Shown here: one piece after another, positions 53,511-62,185 of the stretch
Numbering within the stretch: position 1 is the stretch's first letter
Layout: every line of letters begins with the position of its first letter
Assembly: GCF_007827595.1 (NCBI RefSeq)
Contig: NZ_VISR01000004.1
Coordinates: 186,001 to 250,000 of the forward strand
From: Streptomyces sp. BK340
Lineage (GTDB): Bacteria > Actinomycetota > Actinomycetes > Streptomycetales > Streptomycetaceae
DNA length: 64,000 bases
Direction of reading: 5' to 3'
Position numbers and translations under genes: made by a program
Notes under the pieces: generated by a model
The model's database searches: none
What the model saw: the letters and a program-made list of their open reading frames with translations, nothing else
What the model was told of the DNA's origin: nothing

Positions 53511-54542
53511 TCAGCTCTTGCGCAGGTACTCCGGGGCCGGCGGCTTGGACGCTCCGGAGTCCTCGCCCAGTGTGGCCGACAGCCATCTGTCGTACGACGC
53601 CTGCCAGCCGCTCGCGCGGTAGCCGACCAGGATGCGATTGACCCGGCGTACCAGATCGTCGGCGTCCTTCTTCATCGCCACGCCGTAGTACTCGGTGGTG
53701 AACGCCTCGCCCTTCAGCTCGACCGTCGGGTCCTGGGCGGCCTGGCTCGCGGCGAGGGCGCCGTCGGTGACGACCGCGTCGACCTCGCCGAGCTGCAGCC
53801 GGACCAGGCAGTCGAGCTGGTTGGGGACGGTGCTGGAGATGTCCGTGGAGGCGGGCAGGGTGCCCTTGTCCCGGTCGGCCTTCAGCTTGAGGTAGGCGGT
53901 GGAACCGGACGCCGTGCAGATCTTCTTGTGCGCGAGCGTGTCGTCGTACCCCGTGATCGACGAGGACTTGGGTGCCAGTACCTGCTGTCCGGTCTTGAAG
54001 TACGGGGCGGAGAAGGCGACTTCGCCGAGCCGCTGGCAGGTGACGGTCATCGTGCGCACGACCATGTCGACCCGGCCGTCCTGGATGGCGGGGATGCGCT
54101 GGCTGGTCGGTATCGCCTTGAACTGCACCGCGTCCGGGTCGCCGAGGATGTCCGCGGCGATCCGGTGCACCAGGTCGATGTCGAAGCCCTCCAGCTCCGC
54201 GCCCTTGGTGTTCGGGTTGCGGTAGCCCCAGTGGTAGCTGTTCTGGTCGACGCCCACGACCAGCTTGCGCTTGGCGCCCGTACGGGACTTGATGGCGTCG
54301 ATGGTCGGCCCGTCGGCGCCGGACGGCGACAGCGTCTGCTTCTGCGCGTCCGAGTCCTTGCAGTCGGAGGCCCGGGCCTGGGTGGCCTCGGCCACTCCCG
54401 GTCCGGCCGTGCGCCCGGCCTGGCGGGCCTCCTGGGTCCGCGGCAGCAGCAGGACGAACGCCAGCGCCAGGGCGCACAGCACCGCCATCGCGCCGACTCC
54501 GCCCCAGCCCCGAACGGAGGCCCGTGCACGTGCTGCGTACAT
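53511..54542 (-). CDS. glnH: GlnH-like amino-acid-binding protein, membrane-tethered
   Basis: 343 residues from ATG 54542. One N-terminal helix (MAVLCALALAFVLLLP, ~17-32) without a proper lipobox, a ~50-residue linker, then a type-3 solute-binding domain: KRKLVVGVDQNSYHWGYRNP, ELEGFDIDLVHRIAADILGD, AIPTSQRIPAIQDGRVDMVV, APYFKTGQQVLAPK, VDAVVTDGALAA and TTEYYGVAMKKDADDLVRRV. The fold binds Asp/Glu/Gln. No ABC permease is encoded nearby, which fits a sensor rather than an importer. Fourteen bases after the GlnX-like gene. Confidence 0.85.
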   Translation of the reverse strand: MYAARARASVRGWGGVGAMAVLCALALAFVLLLPRTQEARQAGRTAGPGVAEATQARASDCKDSDAQKQTLSPSGADGPTIDAIKSRTGAKRKLVVGVDQNSYHWGYRNPNTKGAELEGFDIDLVHRIAADILGDPDAVQFKAIPTSQRIPAIQDGRVDMVVRTMTVTCQRLGEVAFSAPYFKTGQQVLAPKSSSITGYDDTLAHKKICTASGSTAYLKLKADRDKGTLPASTDISSTVPNQLDCLVRLQLGEVDAVVTDGALAASQAAQDPTVELKGEAFTTEYYGVAMKKDADDLVRRVNRILVGYRASGWQASYDRWLSATLGEDSGASKPPAPEYLRKS

Positions 54543-54556
54543 CGTCCTGCCCCCTG

Positions 54557-55981
54557 TCACCGGTACTCCGAAAGCCTGCGTCCGATGCCGGCGACCGCGC
54601 CTGCGGCACCGAGGACCGCGAGGACGGCGGCGCCGACCGGCAGCCCGGTCATCGCGTCCCGTCCGTCCCCGGCCGCCTGCTTGAACTCGGCCTGCTCGTG
54701 GCCGATGGCCAGGGCGAGATTGCGGTCGACGCTGTCGAAGCACTCACCGGTCGCGCCCTTGCCGCCGATCACCATGTCCAGCGCCTGCTGGTAGTTGCCG
54801 TTCTCGTCCTCGGTGCGGGCGGTGGTGTGGCGCTTCTTCCACACCGCCATGTTGCCCTCGGCCGCCTTGACCGGCGCGGTGCCCGTCCCGTCGTCGGCGA
54901 GCCGGTCGGCCTCGGTGAGGCCCTTGCCGAGCACGGTCATGTCCTTGTCGAAGTCGTAGTAGTACGCGTCGTACGTCTGCCCGCCGACCGTGACCGTCTC
55001 GGCGCCGCGCGCCACCAGGCTCAGATTCTCGTTGCCGCGCGCCTTCAGGGACGCGATCCGCGCGTCGTGCAGGACCTTCAGCGAGCGGATGCCGTGGTCG
55101 TACGAACCGTCGAGGCCCGAGCGTGCGACGGCGTGCCCGACGACCAGCCACAGCAGCACCAGGGTGGTGGCGGCGGAGGCGGCGACCAGGCCGTGGTTGA
55201 GGACGCGGTTGGTGCGCCGGTAGGTGCGGTGCTGGGCCCAGCCGAGCGCGGCCAGCGCGAGCACGCCGAGCACGATCGCGGACCACGGGTACGGCGTCGC
55301 GTCCCCGTAGTCGGCGTCGAGCCGCTGGTTCTCCTTCGTGTAGAGATCCTCCGCGGCCGGGAGCATCTCCTTCTGCATCTTCTCGTTGGCGTACCGCAGA
55401 TAGGCGCCGCCGACGGGATACCCCTGCCGGTTGTAGGTCCGGGCGCGCTCGATGAGGCCCTTGTACTCGGGCAGCAGCCGGTTCAGCCTGGCGATGGTCG
55501 CCTCGGAGGGGGAGCCCGGATCCGCGTTGGCGGCGGCCGTGACGAGCCCCGCGGCGGCCGTACGGATGTCCTTCTCGTACCGGTCGCGCGAGTCCGCGGT
55601 CTCCTGCCCGCCGGCCAGGAACCCGCTGGAGGCGGCCGTGTTGGCGTCGGCCAGCGAACGGTAGATGCCGGCCGCGCCGGAACTGAGCGGCTGGCTGCGG
55701 TGCAGCACGTCGTCGGCGGCGGCCGCCCGCTCGGAGATCTGCCAGGTGGTGACCGCGCCGAACGCGACGACGAGCAGCGCGAGAACGGCCCCGATGATCC
55801 GCAGCCGCCCCGGCTCGGTGGTCGCGGCGGCGCGCACCTGCTCGACACCTTCGGCGAAGGCGGTACGGCGCGGGGCCGGGGGCGGGCCGACGCGTGCGGG
55901 CGAGCCGGGCTGGGAGGGGATCGCGGGCATGGCGGGACCCGCCGGTGGCGGCGCCGCGCTGCTCTTCGGCGGGTGTGTCAC
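54557..55981 (-). CDS. GlnX-like four-helix membrane sensor protein
   Basis: 474 residues from GTG 55981 (GGAGG 5 nt upstream). A Pro-rich cytosolic lead of ~60 residues precedes helix 1 (RIIGAVLALLVVAFGAVTTW), an extracytoplasmic helical domain (~85-205; SSGAAGIYRSLADANTAASS), helices 2 and 3 (SAIVLGVLALAALGWAQH; GLVAASAATTLVLLWLVVGH), a second outer helical domain (~275-435) and helix 4 (VGAAVLAVLGAAGAVAGIG). This matches the topology of mycobacterial GlnX, which works with GlnH to pass amino-acid signals to PknG. First gene of the cluster. Confidence 0.8.
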   Translation of the reverse strand: MTHPPKSSAAPPPAGPAMPAIPSQPGSPARVGPPPAPRRTAFAEGVEQVRAAATTEPGRLRIIGAVLALLVVAFGAVTTWQISERAAAADDVLHRSQPLSSGAAGIYRSLADANTAASSGFLAGGQETADSRDRYEKDIRTAAAGLVTAAANADPGSPSEATIARLNRLLPEYKGLIERARTYNRQGYPVGGAYLRYANEKMQKEMLPAAEDLYTKENQRLDADYGDATPYPWSAIVLGVLALAALGWAQHRTYRRTNRVLNHGLVAASAATTLVLLWLVVGHAVARSGLDGSYDHGIRSLKVLHDARIASLKARGNENLSLVARGAETVTVGGQTYDAYYYDFDKDMTVLGKGLTEADRLADDGTGTAPVKAAEGNMAVWKKRHTTARTEDENGNYQQALDMVIGGKGATGECFDSVDRNLALAIGHEQAEFKQAAGDGRDAMTGLPVGAAVLAVLGAAGAVAGIGRRLSEYR

Positions 55982-56193
55982 TTGACCTCCCCCATGGTCA
56001 TTCGTTCGCCGCCAAGTATCACCGCCCTGACCGGCATCCGCACCAGCCTTCACTCGATCTTGATCGGATCGCAGCGCAAGCCACGGCGTGACGGCGCGGG
56101 GCGCCGGCCGCACCACCCCTCGATGATGAACACGCCGGGTGCGGCGGATCGGTTCCCCCGCAACCCCCGGCACCGCTTGTACCCTTCGCCGAC

Positions 56194-56604
56194 ATGCACG
56201 GACGACCGAGCCACGACCCCGGCTCCCCCCGCATGTCACGCCATGACTGGTGGGGCGTGGTCCTCGAAGCCCCCGACCCCCACGCCCTCGCCCGCTTCTA
56301 CTCCGAACTCCTCGGCTGGGAGATCGCCAAGCAGGACCCCGACGGAGCGGCGATCACCCCGCCGGAAGGCGTCGCCTACCTCGCCTTCCAGCGCGCGGAC
56401 GACTACGTCCCGCCGGTCTGGCCCGCCCGCAGGGGCGCCCAACGCATCACCACCCACCTCGACTTCGAGGTGACGAACCTGCCGTCCGCGGTGACCCATG
56501 CCCTCGAACTCGGCGCCCGAGAGGCCGACCACCAGCCCCAGGACAACGTCAGGGTGCTGCTCGACCCGGCCGGACATCCGTTCTGTCTCTACCTGGACCA
56601 GTAG
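56194..56604 (+). CDS. VOC/glyoxalase-like protein
   Basis: 136 residues (a start at ATG 56233, MSRHDWWG, is equally possible). A single vicinal-oxygen-chelate domain: VVLEAPDPHALARFYSELLG, ITTHLDFEVTNLPSAVTHAL, VRVLLDPAGHPFCLYLDQ. Two paired beta-alpha-beta-beta-beta modules as in glyoxalase I or bleomycin-resistance proteins; dimeric metal site likely. Substrate unknown. Its 3' end overlaps csnK, read the other way, by 16 bp. Confidence 0.88.
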   Translation: MHGRPSHDPGSPRMSRHDWWGVVLEAPDPHALARFYSELLGWEIAKQDPDGAAITPPEGVAYLAFQRADDYVPPVWPARRGAQRITTHLDFEVTNLPSAVTHALELGAREADHQPQDNVRVLLDPAGHPFCLYLDQ

Positions 56605-57572
56605 GCCCGAGCCCGCTCCTGCGCCCCCACCCCCGCCCCCAGCCGGTCCAGGCCCAGCAGTGCCGCGCCCAGGACGGGGCTGGCCGTCACCACTCGGATG
56701 TCGGCCTTGGGGGCGCGGGACGACAGCAGGTCCCGGATGCCGTCGTCGAGTTGGGTGTGGCCGGCGGTCAGGACGCTGCCGCCGAGGAGGACGGGGGTCT
56801 CCTCGGTGAGGAGGTCGAGGCGGGTGAGGGCGACCGTGGCCATCGTCGCGACCTCCTCCGCGAGGCGGTGCACGATCGAGCGGGCGACCTGGTCGCCCTG
56901 CGCGGCCGTGTCGAAGAGGACCGGCGTCAGTTCGTGGCGGCGGCCGTCTTCGACGTGCTCCAGATGCAGGGCCTCGATCAGGGCGTACATGGTCGGGAGG
57001 CCGAAGTGGGCGGGGAGGGTGCGGACCAGTTCCGTCGGCTCGCCACGGCCGTCCTCGGCGCGGGCCGCGTACCAGAGGGCCTCCTCGGCCAGGCCCCAAC
57101 CACCGCCCCAGTCGCCGGAGATGCGGCCGATCGCCGGGAAGCGGGCGGTGCGGCCGTCGGGGCGCATGCCGACGCAGTTGATGCCCGCGCCGCACACCAC
57201 GGCCACGCCCCGGGGCTCGGCCACGCCCGCCCGCAGGATCGCGAAGGTGTCGTTGCGGACCTCCACCGAGGTGCCCCACGCGCGCGCGTCCAGCGCGGCC
57301 GCCAACTGCTCCTCCTCGACCGGCAGATCGGCGTTGGCCAGGCAGGCGGAGACGTGCGAGGCGGCGGGCAGGCCCGCGTCCGACAGCGCCCGGGTGACCG
57401 GGCCGGCGAGGGCGTCCATCGCGGCCGGGACACCCACCGCGGGTGGGCGGAAGCCCCCGCCGCGGGCCGTGGCCAGGACCTCGCCGCAGGCGGTGACCAC
57501 GGCCACGTCGGTCTTGCTGTTGCCCGCGTCGATGGCGAGGACACTCCCGGATTCAGGTGCGGTCAGGCCCAC
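56589..57572 (-). CDS. csnK: BadF/BadG-type sugar kinase CsnK
   Basis: 327 residues from GTG 57572, overlapping csnH by 10 bp. ASKHA-fold kinase of the BadF/BadG/BcrA family used for GlcNAc/glucosamine: phosphate-1 loop VLAIDAGNSKTDVAVV, GVAVVCGAGINCVGM (phosphate 2), ISGDWGGGWGLAEEALWYAA, and TPVLLGGSVLTAG (adenosine motif). Phosphorylates the amino sugar released from imported chitosan oligosaccharides. Last gene of the csn operon. Confidence 0.88.
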   Translation of the reverse strand: MGLTAPESGSVLAIDAGNSKTDVAVVTACGEVLATARGGGFRPPAVGVPAAMDALAGPVTRALSDAGLPAASHVSACLANADLPVEEEQLAAALDARAWGTSVEVRNDTFAILRAGVAEPRGVAVVCGAGINCVGMRPDGRTARFPAIGRISGDWGGGWGLAEEALWYAARAEDGRGEPTELVRTLPAHFGLPTMYALIEALHLEHVEDGRRHELTPVLFDTAAQGDQVARSIVHRLAEEVATMATVALTRLDLLTEETPVLLGGSVLTAGHTQLDDGIRDLLSSRAPKADIRVVTASPVLGAALLGLDRLGAGVGAQERARAYWSR

Positions 57573-58828
57573 GCCAGGTGCTCCCGGTTGTGCGTGATGA
57601 GCTGGTCGGTGAGGGGCTCGGCGTACTCGTACTGGCCGATCAGGGGGTGGGCCAGCAGGGCCCTGAAGACACGGTCCCGGCCGCCGCGCAGCGCCGCCTC
57701 CAGGGCCAGGTCCTCGTACGTCGTCACGTTCGCCACCAGGCCCGCGTACAGCGGGTCCAGATCCGGGACCGGCAACGGCACCGGGCCCGTCGGGCCGACC
57801 GCCGCCTGCACCTCGATCACCGCGTCGTCCGGCAGGAACGGCAGCGTGCCCCTGTTGAGGGTGTTCACCACCTGGTACGGGCTTCCGGCTCCGCCCAGCA
57901 GGGCCGCCGCCAGGTCCACCGCGGCCTCCGAGTAGAAGGCGCCGCCCCGCCTGGCCAGCAGCGCCGGCTTCTCGTCCAGGGACGGGTCGCCGTACATCGT
58001 CAGCAACTCGCGTTCCATCGCGGCGACTTCCTCCGCCCGGGAGGGCTTGGTGCGCAGTTCCCGTACCACCGCGTCGTGCGCGTAGTAGTAGCGCAGGTAG
58101 TACGAGGGCACCACGCCCAGGCGGTCCAGGAGGGGGCGGGGCAGACGCAGGTCGTCGGCGATGGCGTCGCCGTTCTCGGCCAGGAGCTTGGGCAGCACGT
58201 TCGCGCCCTCGGGGCCGCCGAGGCGCACCCCCGTCTCCCAGGTGAGGTGGTTGAGGCCCACGTGGTCCAGATGGACGTCCTTCGGGTCGGTGCCCAGCAG
58301 CGCCGCGAACTTGCGCTGGAAGCCGATCGCCACGTTGCACAGGCCCACCGCACGGTGGCCCGCCTGGAGCAGGGCGCGGGTGACGATGCCGACGGGGTTG
58401 GTGAAGTCGATGATCCAGGCACGGGGGTTGGCGCGGCGGACGCGTTCGGCGATCTCCAGGACGACGGGGACCGTGCGCAGCGCCTTGGCGAGGCCGCCCG
58501 CGCCGGTGGTCTCCTGTCCGATGCAGCCGCACTCCAGGGGCCAGGTCTCGTCCTGCCGGCGGGCCGCCTGGCCGCCGACGCGCAGCTGGAGCAGCACGGC
58601 GTCGGCGCCCTCCACACCCGCGTCCAGGTCGGAGGTGGTGACGATCCGGCCCGGGTGGCCCTGCCTGGCGAAGATCCGGCGGGCCAGGCCGCCCACCAGC
58701 TCCAGGCGTTCGGCCGCCGGGTCCACGAGCACCAGTTCCTCGATGGGCAGGGTGTCCCTGAGCCGTGCGAAGCCGTCGATGAGTTCGGGGGTGTAGGTCG
58801 AGCCTCCACCGACCACAGTGAGTTTCAC
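57563..58828 (-). CDS. csnH: GH4 family glycosidase CsnH
   Basis: 421 residues from GTG 58828 (GAGGAAA upstream; ATG 58849 lacks a ribosome site). NAD+- and metal-dependent family-4 glycosidase: NAD loop KLTVVGGGSTYTPELIDGFA, RVGGQAARRQDE, GCIGQETTGAGGLA, the catalytic/metal-binding CNVAIGF segment (Cys-Asn) with the His in LDHVGLNHLTW, and DFTNPVGIVTRALL. Cleaves intracellular chitosan (glucosamine) oligosaccharides in this operon. A 90-bp spacer before it contains a 7-bp hairpin (58873-58879 with 58892-58898) that could lower its expression relative to the transporter genes. Confidence 0.9.
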   Translation of the reverse strand: MKLTVVGGGSTYTPELIDGFARLRDTLPIEELVLVDPAAERLELVGGLARRIFARQGHPGRIVTTSDLDAGVEGADAVLLQLRVGGQAARRQDETWPLECGCIGQETTGAGGLAKALRTVPVVLEIAERVRRANPRAWIIDFTNPVGIVTRALLQAGHRAVGLCNVAIGFQRKFAALLGTDPKDVHLDHVGLNHLTWETGVRLGGPEGANVLPKLLAENGDAIADDLRLPRPLLDRLGVVPSYYLRYYYAHDAVVRELRTKPSRAEEVAAMERELLTMYGDPSLDEKPALLARRGGAFYSEAAVDLAAALLGGAGSPYQVVNTLNRGTLPFLPDDAVIEVQAAVGPTGPVPLPVPDLDPLYAGLVANVTTYEDLALEAALRGGRDRVFRALLAHPLIGQYEYAEPLTDQLITHNREHLAWA

Positions 58829-58918
58829 TGGAGGTTTCCTCGCTTCCATGAGGTAAGGGCTGCGGTCATCGGCCGGGGGTCCGGGGGGCGTCCCCCGGGT
58901 GAGCACGGCATACGTGGT

Positions 58919-59812
58919 TTAACCCTTCACTCCGGTGAGCGTGACGCCCTCCACGAACGCCTTCTGGGCGAAGAAGAACACGAGGATCACGGGGGCCATG
59001 ACCAGCACGGTCGCGGCCATGGTGAGGTTCCAGTCGGTGTGGTGCGCGCCCTTGAAGGACTCCAGGCCGTAGGAGAGGGTCCAGGCGCCGGGGTTCTCCG
59101 AGGCGTAGATCTGGGGGCCGAAGTAGTCGTTCCAGGCGTAGAAGAACTGGAAGAGGGCGACGGCGGCGATGCCCGGCTTCGCCATCGGCAGGACGACCCG
59201 CAGCAGAGTCCGCAGGTCACCGCAGCCGTCCACCTTCGCCGCGTCCACGTACTCGTTCGGGATCGTCATCAGGAACTGGCGCAGCAGGAAGATGGAGAAC
59301 GCGTCCCCGAACGCCATCGGGATGACCAGCGGCCACAGCGTGCCGGACAGGTCCAGCTGCTTGGCCCAGAACAGGTACATCGGGATGATGACCACCTGCG
59401 GCGGCAGCATCATCATCGAGATCACCAGCATGAGTGACAGGTTGCGGCCCCGGAAGCGGAACTTCGCGAGCGCGTACGCCACCGGGACGGACGACACCAC
59501 GGTCAGCACGGTGCCGAGACCGGCGTAGATCAGGGTGTTCTTCCACCAGGTCAGGAAGCCGGGCGTGTCGAAGACCTTCCGGTAGTTGCCCCACTCCCAG
59601 GTGTGCGGGATCAGGTCCCGGCTGAGCGCCTGGGTGTCGCTCATCAGCGAGGTCAGGAGCACGAACACGAAGGGGAGCGTGAAGAACAGCGCGGCGGCGA
59701 TCCCCAGGGAGTGGATCGCGATCCACTCGAGCAGCGCCCTGCGCCGGGCGGTCCGCTCCGCCCCGGACACCGGCGGCGCCGTCTTCACCGGCCGGTCCAG
59801 TACTTGGGTCAT
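58919..59812 (-). CDS. csnG: ABC sugar permease CsnG (MalG type)
   Basis: 297 residues. Six helices: SLGIAAALFFTLPFVFVLLT, TLIYAGLGTVLTVVSSVPVA, LSLMLVISMMMLPPQVVIIP, LWPLVIPMAFGDAFSIFLL, the segment after GIAAVALFQFFYAWNDY, and MAATVLVMAPVILVFFFAQK. The EAA loop YVDAAKVDGCGDLRTLLRVV couples to a shared MsiK-type ATPase encoded elsewhere; none is in the operon, as usual for streptomycete sugar transporters. Two bases separate it from csnF. Confidence 0.93.
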   Translation of the reverse strand: MTQVLDRPVKTAPPVSGAERTARRRALLEWIAIHSLGIAAALFFTLPFVFVLLTSLMSDTQALSRDLIPHTWEWGNYRKVFDTPGFLTWWKNTLIYAGLGTVLTVVSSVPVAYALAKFRFRGRNLSLMLVISMMMLPPQVVIIPMYLFWAKQLDLSGTLWPLVIPMAFGDAFSIFLLRQFLMTIPNEYVDAAKVDGCGDLRTLLRVVLPMAKPGIAAVALFQFFYAWNDYFGPQIYASENPGAWTLSYGLESFKGAHHTDWNLTMAATVLVMAPVILVFFFAQKAFVEGVTLTGVKG

Positions 59813-59814
59813 GG

Positions 59815-60783
59815 TCAGTCACCTGCCTGGATGAGACCGCCCCGGCGCCGCATCAGGAGCGCGGTGAACGCCATCGACAGGGCGAACAGCACCAGAGCCA
59901 CCACACAGGCCGAGCCGTAGTCGAAGCGCTGGAAGCCGAGGTTGTAGACGAGCTGGGGGAGGGTGAGCGTGGACTTGTCCGGGTAGCCGGGCTCGAACTG
60001 GGTGCCCGCGCCCTGGATCACGCCCGAGGCGACCTTCCCCGCGATCAGCGGCTGCGTGTAGTACTGCATCGTCTGGATCACCCCGGTGACCACGGCGAAC
60101 ATCACGATCGGGGAGATGTTCGGCAGGGTGACGTAGCGGAACCGCTGCCAGGCCGAGGCGCCGTCCAGCTCGGCCGCCTCGTACTGCTCCGTCGGCACGT
60201 CGAGCAGCGCGGCCATGAAGATGACCATCAGGTCGCCGATGCCCCACAGTGCCAGCAGGGTCAGGGCCGGCTTGGACCAGGCGGGGTCGTTGAACCAGCC
60301 CGGCGCCGGGACGCCGATCTTCTCCAGGATCGAGTTGACCGGTCCCGTACCGGGGTTGAGCAGGAAGGCGAAGGCCATCGTCGCCGCCACCGGCGGGGCG
60401 AGGTAGGGCAGGTAGAAGAGGGTGCGGAAGACACCCGCGCCCGTCTTGATCTTCGTGATGAGCAGCCCCACCCCGAGTCCGAAGACGACCCGGAGGGTGA
60501 CCATCACCAGTACCAGCCACAGGGTGTTGCGCAGGGCGGGCCAGAAGAGCGGGTAGTGCTCGAAGACGTACGTCCAGTTCTTCGTTCCGCTCCACGTCGG
60601 CGGCCTGAAGCCGTCGTAGTGCATGAACGAGAAGTAGACCGTCGAGATCAGCGGGTACGCGAAGAAGACCGCGAAGCCGATCAGCCAGGGCGACATGAAG
60701 GCGGCCGTACGCAGTGCCTGTTTCCGCTGCTTTGCGGCGAGGCCGGCACTGCGGCGCGTCGAGGCGAGCGTGCTCGTGTTCAT
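59815..60783 (-). CDS. csnF: ABC sugar permease CsnF (MalF type)
   Basis: 322 residues from ATG 60783. Six helices, first FMSPWLIGFAVFFAYPLIS, with LWLVLVMVTLRVVFGLGVGL and LFYLPYLAPPVAATMAFAFL; EAA motif YEAAELDGASAWQRFRYVTL. Partner of CsnG for uptake of glucosamine oligosaccharides bound by CsnE. Starts 2 bp after the csnE stop, so translation is coupled. Confidence 0.93.
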   Translation of the reverse strand: MNTSTLASTRRSAGLAAKQRKQALRTAAFMSPWLIGFAVFFAYPLISTVYFSFMHYDGFRPPTWSGTKNWTYVFEHYPLFWPALRNTLWLVLVMVTLRVVFGLGVGLLITKIKTGAGVFRTLFYLPYLAPPVAATMAFAFLLNPGTGPVNSILEKIGVPAPGWFNDPAWSKPALTLLALWGIGDLMVIFMAALLDVPTEQYEAAELDGASAWQRFRYVTLPNISPIVMFAVVTGVIQTMQYYTQPLIAGKVASGVIQGAGTQFEPGYPDKSTLTLPQLVYNLGFQRFDYGSACVVALVLFALSMAFTALLMRRRGGLIQAGD

Positions 60784-60785
60784 GG

Positions 60786-62129
60786 CTACTTCGCCTGCGC
60801 GATGTCCGTGTCGATCTGCGCGGCCGTCTTCTTCAGACCGGCCTTCAGATCGGTGGCCCTGCCGCTCTCGTAGTCGTAGCCGAACTGCTGGATCGTCACC
60901 AGGTACACGCCGCCGTTGATCGAGGCGGGACTGGTGGTCGAGTCCGGGTTCGCGGCGATGTCCAGGAAGGTCTTGAAGCGGGGGTCGTACTTCAGCTTCG
61001 GGGACTTCAGCGCGGCCAGCGTGGAGGGCACGTTGTGGATGTCGTTGGCGAAGCCGACCACCGCGTCCGTGTCCGTGGTCATGTACTTCACCAGCTCCCA
61101 GGCCGCGTTCTGCTTGTGGCTGGTGGCCGCGATGCCCGCGATGGTGCCGGTGATGTAGCCCTTGCCGTACTGGTCGGCCCGGTCGTCCGGTACGGGCATC
61201 GGGGCGACGCCGATGTCGAACTTCGGTTTGGCGTCGAGCGCCATCCCGAGCCGCCACTCGCCGTCCATCTGCATGGCCACCTGACCGGTGTGGAAGGGGT
61301 GCTTCGGACCCCACTCGTCGCCGAGGGTGGCCCGGAACTTCTCCAGCTTCTGGAAGCCGCCGAGTTCGTCGACGAGCTTCTTCTGGAGGGTGAAGCCCTT
61401 CTCGAACGCCGGGTCCTCGGCCACGTTCGACTTGCCGGCCTTGTCGAAGTACGTCGGCGAGAACTGCCCGAAGTAGTGCTCGGTCGTGGATTCCCAGCCG
61501 TGGTAGTCCGGCATGAAGCCCAGCTGCTTGTAGCCGTCGCCCTGCGGGATCGTCAGCTTCTTGGCGTCGGCCTCGAACTCCGACCAGGTCTTCGGCGGGG
61601 CCGTGATGCCCGCCTTCTCGAACGCCGTCTTGTTGTAGTAGAGGCCGTACGCGTCGCCCAGCAGCGGCACCGAGCAGCGGTTGCCGTCGAACTGGGTGTA
61701 CTCGTTCATCGCCTTCGGGAAGGTCGTCTCCGGGTCGATGTGCGACTTCTTGAAGAAGGGGTTGAGGTCCACCAGCGCGCCCGAGGAGCAGAACTTGCCC
61801 ACGTTGTTGGTGGTGAAGGAGGAGATCACGTCCGGGGCCTTGTCGCCGCCGGAGCGCAGCGCCTGGTTGATCTTGTCGTCGGTCATATTGCCGACGACGT
61901 TCACGTGGATGTTGGGGTGGGCCTTCTCGAAGCCGGCGACCAGCGACTTGACCGCCTTCACCTCGTTCGGCGCGCTCCACGCGTGCCAGAAGTTGATCGT
62001 CGTGTCCTTGGAGGCGTCGTCGGTGGCGCCGGAGTTGGACTGGCCGGTACAGGCGGTGGTGAGCAGGGCGAGCGACGCGGTTACGGCAAAAGCCGCCTTT
62101 CGGACAACGGAGGGTATGACTTCGGGCAT
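60786..62129 (-). CDS. csnE: Extracellular sugar-binding lipoprotein CsnE
   Basis: 447 residues. Lipoprotein signal peptide 1-27 with the Cys in LALLTTACTG. Family-1 solute-binding protein: TTINFWHAWSAPNEVKAVKS, VAGFEKAHPNIHVNVVGNM, DAYGLYYNKTAFEKAGI, AMQMDGEWRLGM, KGYITGTIAGIAATS. Captures chitosan-derived oligosaccharides for CsnF/CsnG. GGGAG upstream supports ATG 62129. 56 bp downstream of csnR. Confidence 0.93.
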   Translation of the reverse strand: MPEVIPSVVRKAAFAVTASLALLTTACTGQSNSGATDDASKDTTINFWHAWSAPNEVKAVKSLVAGFEKAHPNIHVNVVGNMTDDKINQALRSGGDKAPDVISSFTTNNVGKFCSSGALVDLNPFFKKSHIDPETTFPKAMNEYTQFDGNRCSVPLLGDAYGLYYNKTAFEKAGITAPPKTWSEFEADAKKLTIPQGDGYKQLGFMPDYHGWESTTEHYFGQFSPTYFDKAGKSNVAEDPAFEKGFTLQKKLVDELGGFQKLEKFRATLGDEWGPKHPFHTGQVAMQMDGEWRLGMALDAKPKFDIGVAPMPVPDDRADQYGKGYITGTIAGIAATSHKQNAAWELVKYMTTDTDAVVGFANDIHNVPSTLAALKSPKLKYDPRFKTFLDIAANPDSTTSPASINGGVYLVTIQQFGYDYESGRATDLKAGLKKTAAQIDTDIAQAK

Positions 62130-62185
62130 GGCGAGGTCTCCCGGGGCAGGGGTGGGTGAGAAGAGGGGGACTGCGGGGGCGGGGC

